Assembly (NCBI RefSeq): GCF_002022505.1
Contig: NZ_CP019781.1
Span: 124,001-188,000, forward strand
Direction of reading: 5' to 3'
DNA from: Bartonella sp. WD16.2
GTDB taxonomy: Bacteria > Pseudomonadota > Alphaproteobacteria > Rhizobiales > Rhizobiaceae
DNA length: 64,000 nucleotides
Shown here: positions 7,298 through 16,744 of the stretch, one piece after another
Numbering within the stretch: position 1 is the stretch's first letter
Layout: each line of letters opens with the position of its first letter
Position numbers and translations under genes: made by a program
The notes under the pieces: generated by a model
The model's input: only the letters and a program-made list of their open reading frames with translations
The model's database searches: none
What the model was told of the DNA's origin: nothing

Positions 7298-7714
7298 TCA
7301 CAACTTTAGAATAAAAAATCCTATGGTATTTTCATCTCCTTTATAGAGAGAGAATACAGAGCCATTTATTTGTACTATTAAGTAAAAATCCTCAAAACTA
7401 CTAAACTCCCAACACCTCTTGATGTGACAATAATCAAAATCGTTCTTAAACAAATAATCAGACAAATAGTAATTGATGCTTGCAATACGCTGGTTAACCG
7501 CATCATGATCATGAAAAATATCAATAACGTCTTTCTGAAAATTAACATCAGGATTTTTTCTTTGGTAATTGTTGTAGACACAGATGAGAAGATCATCAAA
7601 AATTTTCTGCCATTGAATGTTTGTTTTTGATGTTAAGAGAGCATCCTGTTCTAAGGTTGCATCTCCATTATGATGTGTCTTTAAAAACCTAATTCTCTCA
7701 GGTATATAAAACAT
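7298..7714 (-). CDS. Protein of unknown function at the prophage edge
   Basis: 138 residues, starting MFYIPERIRFLKTHHNGDAT, with many aromatic and acidic residues (DIFHDHDAVNQ, INYYLSDYLFKNDFDY). No signal peptide, membrane helix or known motif is visible. There is no good ribosome site at the ATG. A preceding frame from the ATG at 7796 (MNTENGSVDENLL to EKSYVLYT) runs into the same TATGTTTTATATACC sequence out of phase, so the true protein may start further upstream and be frameshifted here. Low certainty on both start and function. Confidence 0.4.
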   Translation of the reverse strand: MFYIPERIRFLKTHHNGDATLEQDALLTSKTNIQWQKIFDDLLICVYNNYQRKNPDVNFQKDVIDIFHDHDAVNQRIASINYYLSDYLFKNDFDYCHIKRCWEFSSFEDFYLIVQINGSVFSLYKGDENTIGFFILKL

Positions 7715-7948
7715 AGCTTTTTTCTGTAAGCTCTATGTGTTTTTCAGTTTTTCTTGTTAATAGGTTTTCATCCACAGAACCGTTTTCTGTGTTCATTATG
7801 CTTTAAAGAAGATCATATTTTTTCAAAATATCTCTTATTGCTTGAACCAATTGATTTTCTTTAACGGTTATTTGCGCTGGTCGACTTTCACGTTTTTCTT
7901 GCACTTTCTGCGGGACGAGCAGAAAGTGGTACAATTCCTCGAGAATCG

Positions 7949-8719
7949 ATGGCCGTTGCGCCATCAGTTATTGTTACTCCTGTTTTTTCTTGGGCAGGTT
8001 TTTATCTTGGAGGTCAGATTGGTGTTTTTTCGAGTAAAACTGATCTAAGTTCAAGTTATTTAAAGAATGGTGATGTTGAAAAATGGGCTTTAATTAAGAA
8101 AGATTTTATGCCTAAACTTTCAGGGTTTGTTGGAGGTTTTTATGCAGGTGCCAATGTTAGTTTCGGGAATAATTTTATTCTAGGTGTTGATACGGATATA
8201 GTTTTGTTTAATAAAAAGGACATAAAAACTATTGATATAAACGATGGTGGTGAAAATAAAGAGTTAAAAAATAAAAACGTAACGAGAGATTCTGAAGGAA
8301 TAGTTTCTGCTTCTGGTTATGATACTTATAATGAAGACGTTGTTCCAAAAATTAAATTTGCAACTTATAATCATACTTTAAAACAGAAATGGGTTGGTGC
8401 TACGCGGGCACGTATCGGTTTTGTTGCTGATCGTGTTATGCCTTATATCGCTGGTGGTGTTTCTTATACGCAGTTTCAAGATATCTTATTGAGATCGAAC
8501 GAAGAACAAGGTCAAATAATGATTAATACAATAGGAGAAAAAAGGACAATGATTGGTTATATTTTTGGTGTTGGTGTTGATTTTGCGATGATAGGTAACA
8601 CTATTTTGCGTACAGAGTATCGTTATTCGGGTTTTGGTAAACAGAAATTCACAAAGAATGGAATTGAGCGTAGTTATAAAGCTAATGATTTCCGTATAGG
8701 TATGGCCTATAAATTCTAA
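7949..8719 (+). CDS. Hbp-like outer-membrane beta-barrel protein with a disrupted N-terminus
   Basis: 256 residues. PVFSWAGFYLGGQIGVFSSK near the N-terminus, YAGANVSFGNNFILGVDTDI, WVGATRARIGFVADRVMPYI, AGGVSYT and the C-terminal YRYSGFGKQ with a final aromatic (MAYKF) are the marks of the Bartonella hemin-binding/Omp25-Omp31 family of eight-stranded barrels. The frame from the ATG lacks a signal peptide and a ribosome site. Just upstream in the same frame, with no ATG, it reads LALSAGRAESGTIPRES, which looks like the end of a signal sequence and the mature start. The 5' end therefore seems displaced by a frameshift around 7890-7905, and export is doubtful as sequenced. Confidence 0.72.
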   Translation: MAVAPSVIVTPVFSWAGFYLGGQIGVFSSKTDLSSSYLKNGDVEKWALIKKDFMPKLSGFVGGFYAGANVSFGNNFILGVDTDIVLFNKKDIKTIDINDGGENKELKNKNVTRDSEGIVSASGYDTYNEDVVPKIKFATYNHTLKQKWVGATRARIGFVADRVMPYIAGGVSYTQFQDILLRSNEEQGQIMINTIGEKRTMIGYIFGVGVDFAMIGNTILRTEYRYSGFGKQKFTKNGIERSYKANDFRIGMAYKF

Positions 8720-8740
8720 TGTTTATAAAGTTAAGTTATG

Positions 8741-8768
8741 AAAAAAGCTCTATTAATAGAGCTTTTTT
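8741..8768 (+). terminator. Rho-independent terminator after the Hbp-like gene
   Basis: An A6 run, then GCTCTATTAATAGAGC, then a T6 run form a near-perfect hairpin with a U tract, 21 bases after the stop. The A and T runs make it usable in both directions. Confidence 0.85.
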
Positions 8769-9377
8769 GATCAATTCGCATTATAAGGAACTGTTTTTGG
8801 GATGGAGAAGAGGTTAAGTTATTTTCTTAATTGAATTTTGACAAGTTTTTGTGTTTATAATAGCAGCCATATTTAATCCGGGGTTATTGTGAATAGTAAA
8901 AAACAATATATGGTAATATTATTGTATGTTTTAGGGGGAGTATGTAAACGTTGGCACCATAGTAGTTAATCGCTAACTTGAGTGAGAAGCTTGTCTATAA
9001 AGTGATCGATACAGCTATTATAATCTTTAGAAAGCGGTAAGCTGCAAAAGGGTAGTATTTATGAGCTGTTCTATAATAACAGCAAATTAAAAAGAAATCT
9101 TGATAGTTGGTATTTATAAAGCCCAACTCTAAAGATATCTCCCAAGATAGAAATTTTTCACCTAGATTTATTGCTACATTTGTTATGCAAAACTGCCAAA
9201 TGGTTGGTTTTGCGTAATGCTGTGAATTATGAGCAAAAAAATATCTTCGGTTATTCAGGACGGTAGGTGAACATTGGGGGGGAGTCAGACAATGAGTTTA
9301 TCTTTAAAATACCTGATTTTGTGTATGATTTATCGCGTAATTTTTAGGCGAGTTTGTTTTACGGTTTGTGTTTTATA
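8769..9377. other. Non-coding stretch before the tandem surface-protein array
   Basis: About 600 bases without a convincing gene. Frames are short and lack ribosome sites. The last part (from about 9260) becomes G-rich and T-rich like the array leader, but is not repeated in front of copies 2 and 3. Confidence 0.5.
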
Positions 9378-9579
9378 GGTGTAGTCTTTTTGTTTTAGGC
9401 TTTGTATTTTAGGGCATTTTTAGAGAGCCTTTTGTTAATGTTTTATGTTTTTTTGTAAGGGGGTTTAAGGGGGGGCGTTTAGGTTTGTGGTAAGCCGTTC
9501 AGGAATGATTTTGTTTTTATCTTTTTTTATGAACAGTTTGTCTCTTTTAATCGGATTGGTTTAAAGAGGATGTAGGGTT
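9378..9579 (+). promoter_or_regulatory. Array leader, copy 1, with G5 and G7 tracts
   Basis: This sequence recurs almost unchanged before all three array genes (16437-16639 and 23955-24157). It starts at GGTGTAGTC and contains a G5 tract (9459-9463) and a G7 tract (9469-9475), about 105 bases before the ATG. It ends in AGAGGA, 9 bases before the start. The promoter must lie here or just upstream, so changes in tract length could alter promoter spacing. All three copies have the same tract lengths here. Confidence 0.6.
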
Positions 9580-12500
9580 ATGGTTATGCGTCGTGTCTTA
9601 AAACATCATGTTTGTTTATGTGTCCTCTCAACGGCTATTGTGGCTGGGCTGGCTCTTATTACATCTCAAAAAGTATATGCTCAAGTACAGGAGACGAAGA
9701 ATTGTATGGGTTTGGTTCAGGATATGGGTGGGTTGTTAGCGATGCATCATGATAAGAGGGAGGGGAAGATTGTGTGTAACAGTAGCAGTGGGACAAGGGT
9801 GCTGCAGGGTGTGAGAGAAATAGATATGAGTAATCCTGATGATGGTGAGGAGGCTGTGAAGATAACGGGGTCGAAGGCGGATATTACGATAGGAGATGAT
9901 ACGCTGACGGTTACGGATAGTAATAGTAGTGATAAATCGGCGATTAGGGTGGAACAGGGGGCGAGGCTGACGTTGAAGGAGAATGTTAGTATTACAGATG
10001 TGCAGAAGGTAATGGAGGTTGAGGGTTCAGGGTCTGTGATTACGGTAAATGGGGGGACATTTGGGTTGAAGGATAAGATTGGGGCAAGGAAGGATGGGGG
10101 GGGAAGGGTTATGATTGAGGTGAAGAATGAGGGGAGGATTGTTTTTGATAAGAGGGCGGTGGGGAGTCTGACTATTAGTGGGGGGGAGGGAGCTAAGACT
10201 AAGGTAACGGGGATAGAGGTGAGTGAAACAGGGGGAGAGGTGGAGATGAGGAAGGGAACGACACTTGATTTTACAGGGGTGACAGAAGCGATAAAGATTA
10301 AGGGTAGTGCAGAAGCTACTGTAAGTGGAGGGGGTACTATAAATGTTACGGGAAAGAGTACGGGGATTAAGATGGAAGGCTTAGGGAAGGCTGATGTGAT
10401 GAATCTGACTGTTAATGGGAGTGGGGGAGCAACAGTAACAGGGGCTGAGGTCAGTAATGGGACGTTGATGATGAATATGGTGAAGTTGATGCAGGTCACA
10501 ACAGGGGCAAAGGTAACAGGGGGTGGGACGCTGAAGGTGCTTGAGGGGACGATTACGGGAAAGGGTACGGGTACGGGGGTGGAGATGGATAGTTCAGGGA
10601 CAGTCACGTTGACCAGTGTGAAGATTTCGGAATTTGCAAAAGGGGTGGAGGCGAAGAATGGGCAGTTGGTGATAAATGGTACGTCGACGATTACAGTTAC
10701 AGATGGTGGGACGGGGCTTAATATAACGGGAGGGAGTGCTACTATGATGGGGGGATCAATTACGGGAACTGGGGGAGCTAGGAGTAGGAGTACGGGGGTA
10801 TATGCGGGGACTTCGGAGACGGTCACGTTGACCAATGTGAATATTTCAAATTTCAAAACAGGGGTGGAGGCGATAAAGGGGCAGTTGGTGATAAATGGTA
10901 CGTCGACGATTACGGTTACGGAGAATGGGACGGGGGTGAAGGTGGGGGGGACAGCGAAGAGTGCTACTTTGACAGATGTGACGATTAAGGTTGAGGGGAG
11001 TTATGGGACGGGGCTTAATATAACAGGAGGGAGTGCTACTATGACGGGGGGATCAATTACGGGAAAGGATGGAAATCAGGGTACGGGGGTAATGGTGGGG
11101 ACTTCGCAAACAGTCACGTTGACCAGTGTGGGTATTTCACAGGTCATGACGGGGGTGGAGGTGACAAAGGGGATACTGAAGGTAACAGAAGGGTCGATTG
11201 AAGGGAAGACCTATGGGGTGAAGGTAACAGGAGGGAATGCTACTATGACGGGGACGACGATTACGGGAGAGAATGGGACGGGGGTGTGGATGGAGGGGAG
11301 TGGGACGGCTAAATTGACAGGGGTGACGGTTACGGGAGGGAGTCGGGGGGTGTGGGTGCAGGGGAATGGGAGGTTGGAGATGACAGAAGGGTCGATTGAG
11401 TTTACGGGGGCGCATGGGGTGTATGTGAGGGATAATGCGACGGCTAAATTGACAGAGGTGACGATTACGGGGAAGACCTATGGGGTGTATGCGACGGGGG
11501 GAAAGTTTGAGATGAATATGGGAGAGATTACGGGAGGGAGTCAGGGGGTGTATGTGTCGGGGATGGCGACAAGTGCTGAGTTGACAAAGGTGAAGATTAA
11601 AGGAGGGGGTGGTACGGGGGTATATGCGGGGACTGCGAGGAAAGTCACGTTGAATATGGTGGAGATTTCAAAGGTTAAAATGGGGGTGGATGCGGTGGCA
11701 GGCGAGTTGGTGGTGAATATGGGGTCGATTACGGTTACAAATGGGGGGACGGGGGTGAAGGTGGGCGGATCTGTGAAGAGTGCTGAGTTGACAGGGACGC
11801 AGATTAAGGGAGGGGGAAAGGGTACGGGGGTGTGGATGGAGGGGGGGAAGGTGACGATGACAGGGGGGTCGATAACAAATGTGCTAACGGGGATAGATAT
11901 GGCGGGAAGTGGGACGTTGACGGTGGAGGATAATACGACAATTAGTTTTACGGGGGATGGAACCGGGGTGAAGGTGGGAGCAACGGTGCAGAGTGCTACT
12001 TTGACAGGGGTGACGATTAGGGGAGATGATGGAAAAGGTACGGGGGTAGAAGTGAAGGCAGGGGATCTGACGGTGACAGGAGGGGAGATAACAAATGTAC
12101 AAATGGGGATAGATATGTCAGGAAGTGGGACGTTAAAGGTGGAGGATGGGACGAGGATTGAGTTTAAGGGGACGCACGGGGTGAAGGTGGGAACAGCGGT
12201 GACAAGTACTACTTTGACAGGGGTGACGATTAGGGGAGAAGGAAAGGGTACGGGGGTGTGGATGGAGGGGGGGAATCTGACAGTGAAGGGAGGGTCGATA
12301 ACAAATGTGCTAACGGGGATAGATATGGCGGGAAGTGGGACGTTGACGGTGGAGGATGGGACGAGGATTGAGTTTAAGGGGACGCATGGGGTGAAGGTGG
12401 GAGGATCGGTGCAGAGTACTCAGTTGACAGGGGTGACGATTAGGGGAAATGATGGAAAAGGTACGGGGGTAGAAGTGAAGGCAGGGGATCTGACGGTGAC

Positions 12501-15500
12501 AGGAGGGGAGATAACAAATGTACAAATGGGGATAGCTATGTCAGGAAGTGGGACGTTAAAGGTGGAGGATGGGACGAGGATTGAGTTTAAGGGGACGCAC
12601 GGGGTGAAGGTGGGAACAGCGGTGACAAGTACTACTTTGACAGGGGTGACGATTAGGGGAGAAGGAAAGGGTACGGGGGTGTGGATGGAGGGGGGGAATC
12701 TGACAGTGAAGGGAGGGGAGATAACAAATGTACAAATGGGGATAGATATGTCTGGAAGTGGGGAGTTGAAGGTGGAGGATGGGACGAGGATTAGTTTTAA
12801 AGGGACACATGGGATAGGCGTGTGGGGGGATGTGACGGTTAGTTTGACAGGGACGAAGATTATGGGAGGGGGAAGTAATGGGTCAAATACGGGGATTGGG
12901 GTGATAATGGCGGGGAAAATGATGACGATGGAGAAGGTGGATATTTCAGGGGTTGGAAAGGGGGTATATGTGATGAGGGGAGAGGTGATGATGGATAAGG
13001 TGGATATTTCAGGGGTGCAAACGGGGATAGAAGTGGAAAGTGGGACGTTAGAGGTGCTTGGGGTGAGTGGAAATTCGACGATTAATTTTACGGGGGATGG
13101 GTATGGGGTGAAGGTGGGAGCATCGGTGAAGAGTGTTCGTTTGACGGATGTGAGGATTACGGGAGGTGATCAGGGAAGTGGTACAGGGGTATGGGCAAAT
13201 AGTTCGGAAAAGATGACATTGATGTTGGATAAGGTGGGTATTTCAGGGGTCGTAATGGGGGTGAATATGTTAGAGGGTGAGATGTTAGAGATAAAGGAGG
13301 GGACGATTAGTTTTAAGGCAGGGTATGGGGTGAGAGTGGGAGATAAAGTGAAGAGTGCTCGTTTGATGGGGACGCAGATTACGGGAGATGGAAGTGGGTA
13401 CGGGGTGTGGGCGATGGGGAAAATGATGACGATGGATAAGGTGAATATTTCAAATGTACAAATGGGGGTGGAGGTGAAGGCAGGGAATCTGACAATCACA
13501 GGAGGGTCGATAAAAGAGGTGCAAACGGGGATAGCTATGTTAGGGAATGGGATGCTCAAGGTGGAGGATAATACGACAATTAGTTTTACGCGGGGGTATG
13601 GGGTGTATGTAGGGAAAGAAGTGAAGAGTGCTACTTTGATGGGGACGGTGATTACGGGAGGGAAAGCAGGGTACGGGGTATATGTGAGTGGGGGAACGGT
13701 GATGGTTAGTGGAGGATCGATAAAAGAGGTGCAAACGGGGATCGTTATGATGGGAAAGGGGACGTTGGAAGTGAAGGATAATACGACAATTAATTTTACG
13801 CGGGGGTATGGGGTGTATGTGAGGGGATCGGTAAAGAGTGCTGAGTTGACGGGGACGGTGATTACGGGAGGGAAAGCAGGGTACGGGGTATATGCGGGGG
13901 GGGAAGGAAGGGTGACGGTGAAGGGAGGGTCGATAAAAGGGGTTTGGAAGGGGGTGGAGGTGTTGGCAGGGGATCTGACGGTGAAGGGTGGGACGACAAT
14001 TCACTTTATGGGGGATGGGTATGGGGTGAAGGTGGGGAAATTGGTGAAGAGTACTGAGTTGACAGAGGTAACGATTACAGGAGGGAGAAGTGGTATGGGG
14101 GTATGGATGGAGGGGGAAAAGATGACGATGACCAATGTGGATATTTCACAGGTTGGTATGGGGGTATATGCGGAGGGGAAAAAGGTGATGGTTAGTGGGG
14201 GAACGATAAAAGAGGTGGAGAAGGGGATCGTTATGATAGGGGATGGGATGTTGATGGTGAAAGATAGGACGAAGATTGAGTTTAAGGGGGATGGGACTGG
14301 GGCTGGAGTATATATGGAGGGATCGGTGAATGCTCGTTTGACAGGGACGCAGATTATAGGAGAGAAAAAGCAGGGTAAGGGGGTGATGATGGAGGAGGGG
14401 AAGGTGATGTTGGAGAATGTACATATTTCAGAGGTTGGAACGGGGGTAGAGGTGATGAGGGGAGAGGCATGGTTGAAAGAGACGCATTTGGGAAATGTTG
14501 CAAAAGGGATGAATATCGAAAACGGGGATGTGTTTATGGAAGGTGGGGAGATGAGCTTTGATGGAGATTACGGGATCAATCTTGCAAGGGGGAATGCTGC
14601 TTTAAGGGGTGTTAATATGACTTATACGGGCAGTGATAAGACTGCTAACTTCATCAATGTTGAAGGGGGAACAGTTTTGGCAGAAAATGTAACAATCACA
14701 GGAAATGACAAGGGGCAGGGCTTAAAGGTCATAAAGGGGGGAGCAGTGTGGTTGAAAAATACAACCTTTACCAATGTCAAAAATGGTATGACTGTTGAGG
14801 GAAGGAGTACCATACGTATGGAAAAAGGAGGCATTACTTTTAAAGAAGGGCACGGCATTTATCTCAGTGGGGGACAGGCTTTGTTAAGTAGTTTCAATAT
14901 TACAGGACAAGGTCGTAAGAGTATAGGGATGGGGGTGAGTAACTCAGGAGAAGTAATGATGAGGGGGGTGGAGATTTCAAAGGTTGGAATGGGAATACGG
15001 ATGACAAGTGGGAATCTGGTGATGAACCGGGGATCTATTGCTTTTAATGGAGACTACGGTATCAATCTTGTTCTAGGGCATGCCCTGTTAAATGAGCTCA
15101 CCATTACAGGATCTGGTATTAGTAACACTGGAACGGGGGTAGAAGTGGGGTATGGAGGAAAAGTAATAATGAAGGGGGTGAATGTTTCAGGGGTAGCAAT
15201 GGGGGTACAAGTGACAACAAGTAGTGGAGCGGCGTGGTTGAAAGAGACATACTTTACCGATGTCAAAAATGGTATAATTGTTACAGAGGGGAATGTGATT
15301 ATGGACAAAGGAGGTATTGCTTTTAAAGGAGATTACGGGATCAATCTTGCAAAGGGTAATGTTGTTTTAAAGAGCGTCAATATGACTTATGCGGGCAGTG
15401 ATAAGACTGCTAACTTCATGAGGGTCGAAGGGGGAACAGTTTTGGCAGAAAATGTAACAATTTCCACTTCAGGAAATGTAAGTAAAGGGCTGGGCTTAAA

Positions 15501-16443
15501 GGTCATAAAGGACGGAAAGGTTGTCTTGAAAAATACAACCTTTACCAATGTCAAAAATGGTATGACTGTTACAGAGGGGGTTGTGCGTATGGAAGGTGGG
15601 GAGATAAGCTTTGATGGAAAGCACGGCATCGATCTTATCCAGGGTCAGGTTGCTTTAATGGTGGTCAAAATGACTTATCAAGGAAATAGTCCTACGGCTG
15701 ACTTCATCAAAATTACCGGAGAGGATACTACTACAAATGCTGTGGAAACGATCCTTTCTAAAAAGAAGGCCGCAGTCGTTGCAGCAAATCTAACAATCAA
15801 CGGAAATGGTCATGGGCAGGGCTTGCATGTAATAAGGGGTGGACGGGTTGTATTGATGAAGCCAACTTATACTGATGTTTACAATGGGATGACCATTAAA
15901 GAGGGTGCTGTACAGGTACTGGGTGGGGAGATGACTTTTAAAGGAGAGCATGCTGTCTATCTTAATCGGGGCCATGCTTTGTTAACTAATGTCGCTATGA
16001 AGTATACAGGAGATAATGACAAGAGTACTTTCTTAAAGGTCGAGGCAAAAGGAAATGCTCTAAATACAGCAGATATTAGGGGGACGGGCATTAAAATCGA
16101 GGGAAATGGTCATGTACAAGGGGTTCATGTGGAAAATGGGGGGCGGGTGATGTTAGAAAGTGCGGTCTTTTCTAATATCAAAAATGGGGTTACTGTGTTG
16201 AATGGTGAATTCTGGATGAAGAAGGGGGAAATTGAGTTTAAAGGAGAGCATGCTGTCAGTCTTTCAACGGGGAAGGTCGTGCTCAATGGCGTTATTATGA
16301 ACTATGGGGGTGATAGAAGGGTAAAGAGGGGTGCTAACTCTACAAAATTCATCAAAGTCGAAGGAAAAGGTGCAAATCTTACCGCAGTCAAGGTGATGAT
16401 CATTGGTAATGATAACGGACAGGCGGATGGTTTGATGGTGTAG
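9580..16443 (+). CDS. Giant beta-helix (autotransporter-passenger-like) protein, array copy 1
   Basis: 2,287 residues. It has a Sec signal with a charged start (MVMRRVLKHH, then a hydrophobic stretch and LITSQKVYAQ, about 34 residues), followed by uninterrupted Gly/Thr/Val-rich repeats of the form TGVxM-x-GTxTLT-x-VxIS, typical of a right-handed beta-helix autotransporter passenger. No C-terminal beta-barrel is present: the frame ends GNDNGQADGLMV at a TAG that belongs to the next copy's leader. It probably lost the barrel by duplication and may be secreted to the periplasm, non-functional, or a recombination donor. From about residue 1,630 (14.46 kb) composition becomes more like ordinary Bartonella genes. 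The upstream two-thirds is extremely G-rich on this strand. ATG 9580 follows AGAGGA; an ATG two codons on is also possible. Confidence 0.82.
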   Translation: MVMRRVLKHHVCLCVLSTAIVAGLALITSQKVYAQVQETKNCMGLVQDMGGLLAMHHDKREGKIVCNSSSGTRVLQGVREIDMSNPDDGEEAVKITGSKADITIGDDTLTVTDSNSSDKSAIRVEQGARLTLKENVSITDVQKVMEVEGSGSVITVNGGTFGLKDKIGARKDGGGRVMIEVKNEGRIVFDKRAVGSLTISGGEGAKTKVTGIEVSETGGEVEMRKGTTLDFTGVTEAIKIKGSAEATVSGGGTINVTGKSTGIKMEGLGKADVMNLTVNGSGGATVTGAEVSNGTLMMNMVKLMQVTTGAKVTGGGTLKVLEGTITGKGTGTGVEMDSSGTVTLTSVKISEFAKGVEAKNGQLVINGTSTITVTDGGTGLNITGGSATMMGGSITGTGGARSRSTGVYAGTSETVTLTNVNISNFKTGVEAIKGQLVINGTSTITVTENGTGVKVGGTAKSATLTDVTIKVEGSYGTGLNITGGSATMTGGSITGKDGNQGTGVMVGTSQTVTLTSVGISQVMTGVEVTKGILKVTEGSIEGKTYGVKVTGGNATMTGTTITGENGTGVWMEGSGTAKLTGVTVTGGSRGVWVQGNGRLEMTEGSIEFTGAHGVYVRDNATAKLTEVTITGKTYGVYATGGKFEMNMGEITGGSQGVYVSGMATSAELTKVKIKGGGGTGVYAGTARKVTLNMVEISKVKMGVDAVAGELVVNMGSITVTNGGTGVKVGGSVKSAELTGTQIKGGGKGTGVWMEGGKVTMTGGSITNVLTGIDMAGSGTLTVEDNTTISFTGDGTGVKVGATVQSATLTGVTIRGDDGKGTGVEVKAGDLTVTGGEITNVQMGIDMSGSGTLKVEDGTRIEFKGTHGVKVGTAVTSTTLTGVTIRGEGKGTGVWMEGGNLTVKGGSITNVLTGIDMAGSGTLTVEDGTRIEFKGTHGVKVGGSVQSTQLTGVTIRGNDGKGTGVEVKAGDLTVTGGEITNVQMGIAMSGSGTLKVEDGTRIEFKGTHGVKVGTAVTSTTLTGVTIRGEGKGTGVWMEGGNLTVKGGEITNVQMGIDMSGSGELKVEDGTRISFKGTHGIGVWGDVTVSLTGTKIMGGGSNGSNTGIGVIMAGKMMTMEKVDISGVGKGVYVMRGEVMMDKVDISGVQTGIEVESGTLEVLGVSGNSTINFTGDGYGVKVGASVKSVRLTDVRITGGDQGSGTGVWANSSEKMTLMLDKVGISGVVMGVNMLEGEMLEIKEGTISFKAGYGVRVGDKVKSARLMGTQITGDGSGYGVWAMGKMMTMDKVNISNVQMGVEVKAGNLTITGGSIKEVQTGIAMLGNGMLKVEDNTTISFTRGYGVYVGKEVKSATLMGTVITGGKAGYGVYVSGGTVMVSGGSIKEVQTGIVMMGKGTLEVKDNTTINFTRGYGVYVRGSVKSAELTGTVITGGKAGYGVYAGGEGRVTVKGGSIKGVWKGVEVLAGDLTVKGGTTIHFMGDGYGVKVGKLVKSTELTEVTITGGRSGMGVWMEGEKMTMTNVDISQVGMGVYAEGKKVMVSGGTIKEVEKGIVMIGDGMLMVKDRTKIEFKGDGTGAGVYMEGSVNARLTGTQIIGEKKQGKGVMMEEGKVMLENVHISEVGTGVEVMRGEAWLKETHLGNVAKGMNIENGDVFMEGGEMSFDGDYGINLARGNAALRGVNMTYTGSDKTANFINVEGGTVLAENVTITGNDKGQGLKVIKGGAVWLKNTTFTNVKNGMTVEGRSTIRMEKGGITFKEGHGIYLSGGQALLSSFNITGQGRKSIGMGVSNSGEVMMRGVEISKVGMGIRMTSGNLVMNRGSIAFNGDYGINLVLGHALLNELTITGSGISNTGTGVEVGYGGKVIMKGVNVSGVAMGVQVTTSSGAAWLKETYFTDVKNGIIVTEGNVIMDKGGIAFKGDYGINLAKGNVVLKSVNMTYAGSDKTANFMRVEGGTVLAENVTISTSGNVSKGLGLKVIKDGKVVLKNTTFTNVKNGMTVTEGVVRMEGGEISFDGKHGIDLIQGQVALMVVKMTYQGNSPTADFIKITGEDTTTNAVETILSKKKAAVVAANLTINGNGHGQGLHVIRGGRVVLMKPTYTDVYNGMTIKEGAVQVLGGEMTFKGEHAVYLNRGHALLTNVAMKYTGDNDKSTFLKVEAKGNALNTADIRGTGIKIEGNGHVQGVHVENGGRVMLESAVFSNIKNGVTVLNGEFWMKKGEIEFKGEHAVSLSTGKVVLNGVIMNYGGDRRVKRGANSTKFIKVEGKGANLTAVKVMIIGNDNGQADGLMV
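11870..12790 (+). repeat. Internal tandem repeats of about 141-142 codons in array copy 1
   Basis: The segment around GSITNVLTGIDMAGSGTLTV recurs at about 11871 and 12297 (426 bases apart), and the segment around GEITNVQMGI recurs at about 12081 and 12504 (423 bases apart). The DNA is nearly identical over hundreds of bases. Each 141-142-residue period is made of two related units of about 70 residues. Such repeats allow in-frame shrinkage and growth by recombination. Confidence 0.75.
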
Positions 16444-16744
16444 TCTTTTTGTTTTAGGCTTTGTGTTTTGGCGCATTTATTAGAGAGCCTTTTGTTAATG
16501 TTTTATGTTTTTTTGTAAGGGGGTTTAAGGGGGGGCGTTTAGGTTTGTGGTAAGCCGTTCAGGAATGATTTTGTTTTTATCTTTTTTTATGAACAGTTTG
16601 TCTCTTTTAATCGGATTGGTTTAAAGAGGATGTAGGGTTATGGTTATGCGTCGTGTCTTAAAACATCATGTTTGTTTATGTGTCCTCTCAACGGCTATTG
16701 TGGCTGGGTTGGCTCTTATTACATCTCAAAAAGTATATGCTCAA
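14701..16744 (+). repeat. 2.0-kb block apparently identical to 22219-24262
   Basis: From the GGAAATGACAAGGGGCAGGG start, through the 3' end of the gene, the inter-gene leader and the signal-peptide codons of the next gene, this block matches 22219-24262 at a constant offset of 7,518 bases. The encoded C-terminal 579 or so residues are the same in both copies. Confidence 0.8.
16444..16639 (+). promoter_or_regulatory. Array leader, copy 2, with G5 and G7 tracts
   Basis: Repeats the copy 1 leader, including the G7 tract at 16529-16535 and AGAGGA before the start. Because the preceding gene stops at the first bases of this leader, there is no terminator between copies and read-through is possible. 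Confidence 0.6.

Noticed and set aside
8838-8861. TTGACA ... TATAAT pair that could be a sigma-70 promoter
   Set aside because: The spacer is only 12 bases, too short for a working promoter, and no gene follows within 700 bases.
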